Shown: positions 22,350 to 22,485 of the stretch, piece by piece
Layout of the letters: every line of letters begins with the position of its first letter
Position numbering within the stretch: position 1 is the first letter of the stretch
Source: JBBSHE01 sp038253325
GTDB lineage: Bacteria; Actinomycetota; Actinomycetes; Propionibacteriales; Nocardioidaceae
Assembly (NCBI GenBank): GCA_038253325.1
Contig: JBBSHE010000038.1
Span: forward strand, 1-22,485
DNA length: 22,485 bases
Direction: 5' to 3'
Made by a program: the position numbers and the translations under genes
The notes under the pieces: model-generated
Seen by the model: the letters and a program-made list of their open reading frames with translations, nothing else
The model's database searches: none
What the model was told of the DNA's origin: nothing

Positions 22350-22485
22350 GATCTGCCGGATGTGGCCGATCTGCCGGATGTGGCTGATCTGCCGGATGTG
22401 GCTGATCTGCCGGATGTGGCTGATCTGCCGGATGTGGCTGATCTGCCGGATGTGGCTGATCTGCCGGATGTGGCTGATCTGCCGG
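22350..22485. repeat. 18-bp perfect tandem repeat (minisatellite), runs off the window end
   Basis: Seven full copies of GATCTGCCGGATGTGGCT (the first ending in C instead of T) and a 10-base partial copy are joined head to tail without spacers. The array continues past the window edge, so its length and function are unknown. The unit is a multiple of three; all three minus-strand frames lack stops, giving e.g. SHIRQI repeats, while one plus frame contains TGA. The 22282-22349 stretch before it has no supported gene. The absence of spacers rules out a CRISPR array. Confidence 0.95.

Noticed and set aside
22350..22485. CRISPR array
   Set aside because: Units are 18 bp and contiguous with no spacers, and no cas gene is in the window.

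Overview
The window is high-GC DNA with the gene content and signals of an actinomycete (Actinomycetota). Evidence includes GTG and TTG starts, TANNNT -10 boxes placed exactly six bases before several start codons (leaderless genes), a large NAD-dependent glutamate dehydrogenase, a DUF2505 protein and a Tat lipoprotein. A family such as Nocardioidaceae is possible, but the sequence alone does not settle it. I see no rRNA, tRNA, CRISPR array, insertion sequence or phage genes. It looks like chromosomal accessory and housekeeping DNA.

Layout. 175-1762 (minus): a metal-responsive unit, a CsoR-type repressor followed by a DUF318/ArsP-like permease with a C-terminal YHS domain, with a CsoR-type operator before each gene. 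1870-4062 (plus): a secreted alkaline-phosphatase-superfamily protein with a clear promoter. 4134-5148: a small dimeric-barrel-like protein divergent from a TetR regulator. 5172-6755: a WYL regulator divergent from a DinB-fold protein, separated by a perfect 11-bp inverted repeat. 6774-8743: a DUF1772 membrane protein and an atypical SDR (minus), divergent from a second TetR regulator. 8744-9031: the wreck of an MFS transporter. 9060-11684: a Tat-lipoprotein class V aminotransferase convergent with a cytochrome P450. 11796-13370 (minus): a secreted BNR/sialidase-like protein. 13498-15859 (minus): an ABC-2 drug-type exporter (ATPase and permease overlapping by GTGA) with a trailing VOC protein. 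15891-21733 (minus): tryptophan 2,3-dioxygenase followed by the ~180 kDa NAD-glutamate dehydrogenase, both amino-acid catabolic. 21778-22281 (plus): DUF2505. 22350-22485: a perfect 18-bp tandem repeat that runs off the end of the window.

The region is dominated by small regulator-plus-target modules in divergent pairs, four of which have an inverted repeat that is a good operator candidate. The strongest observations are the two matching CsoR boxes, the WYL/DinB palindrome, a dyad filling the -35/-10 spacer of the phosphatase promoter, the exact six-base spacing of -10 boxes to seven start codons, the transporter pseudogene, the lipoprotein aminotransferase and the terminal minisatellite. I found no convincing, wholly new multi-gene system.
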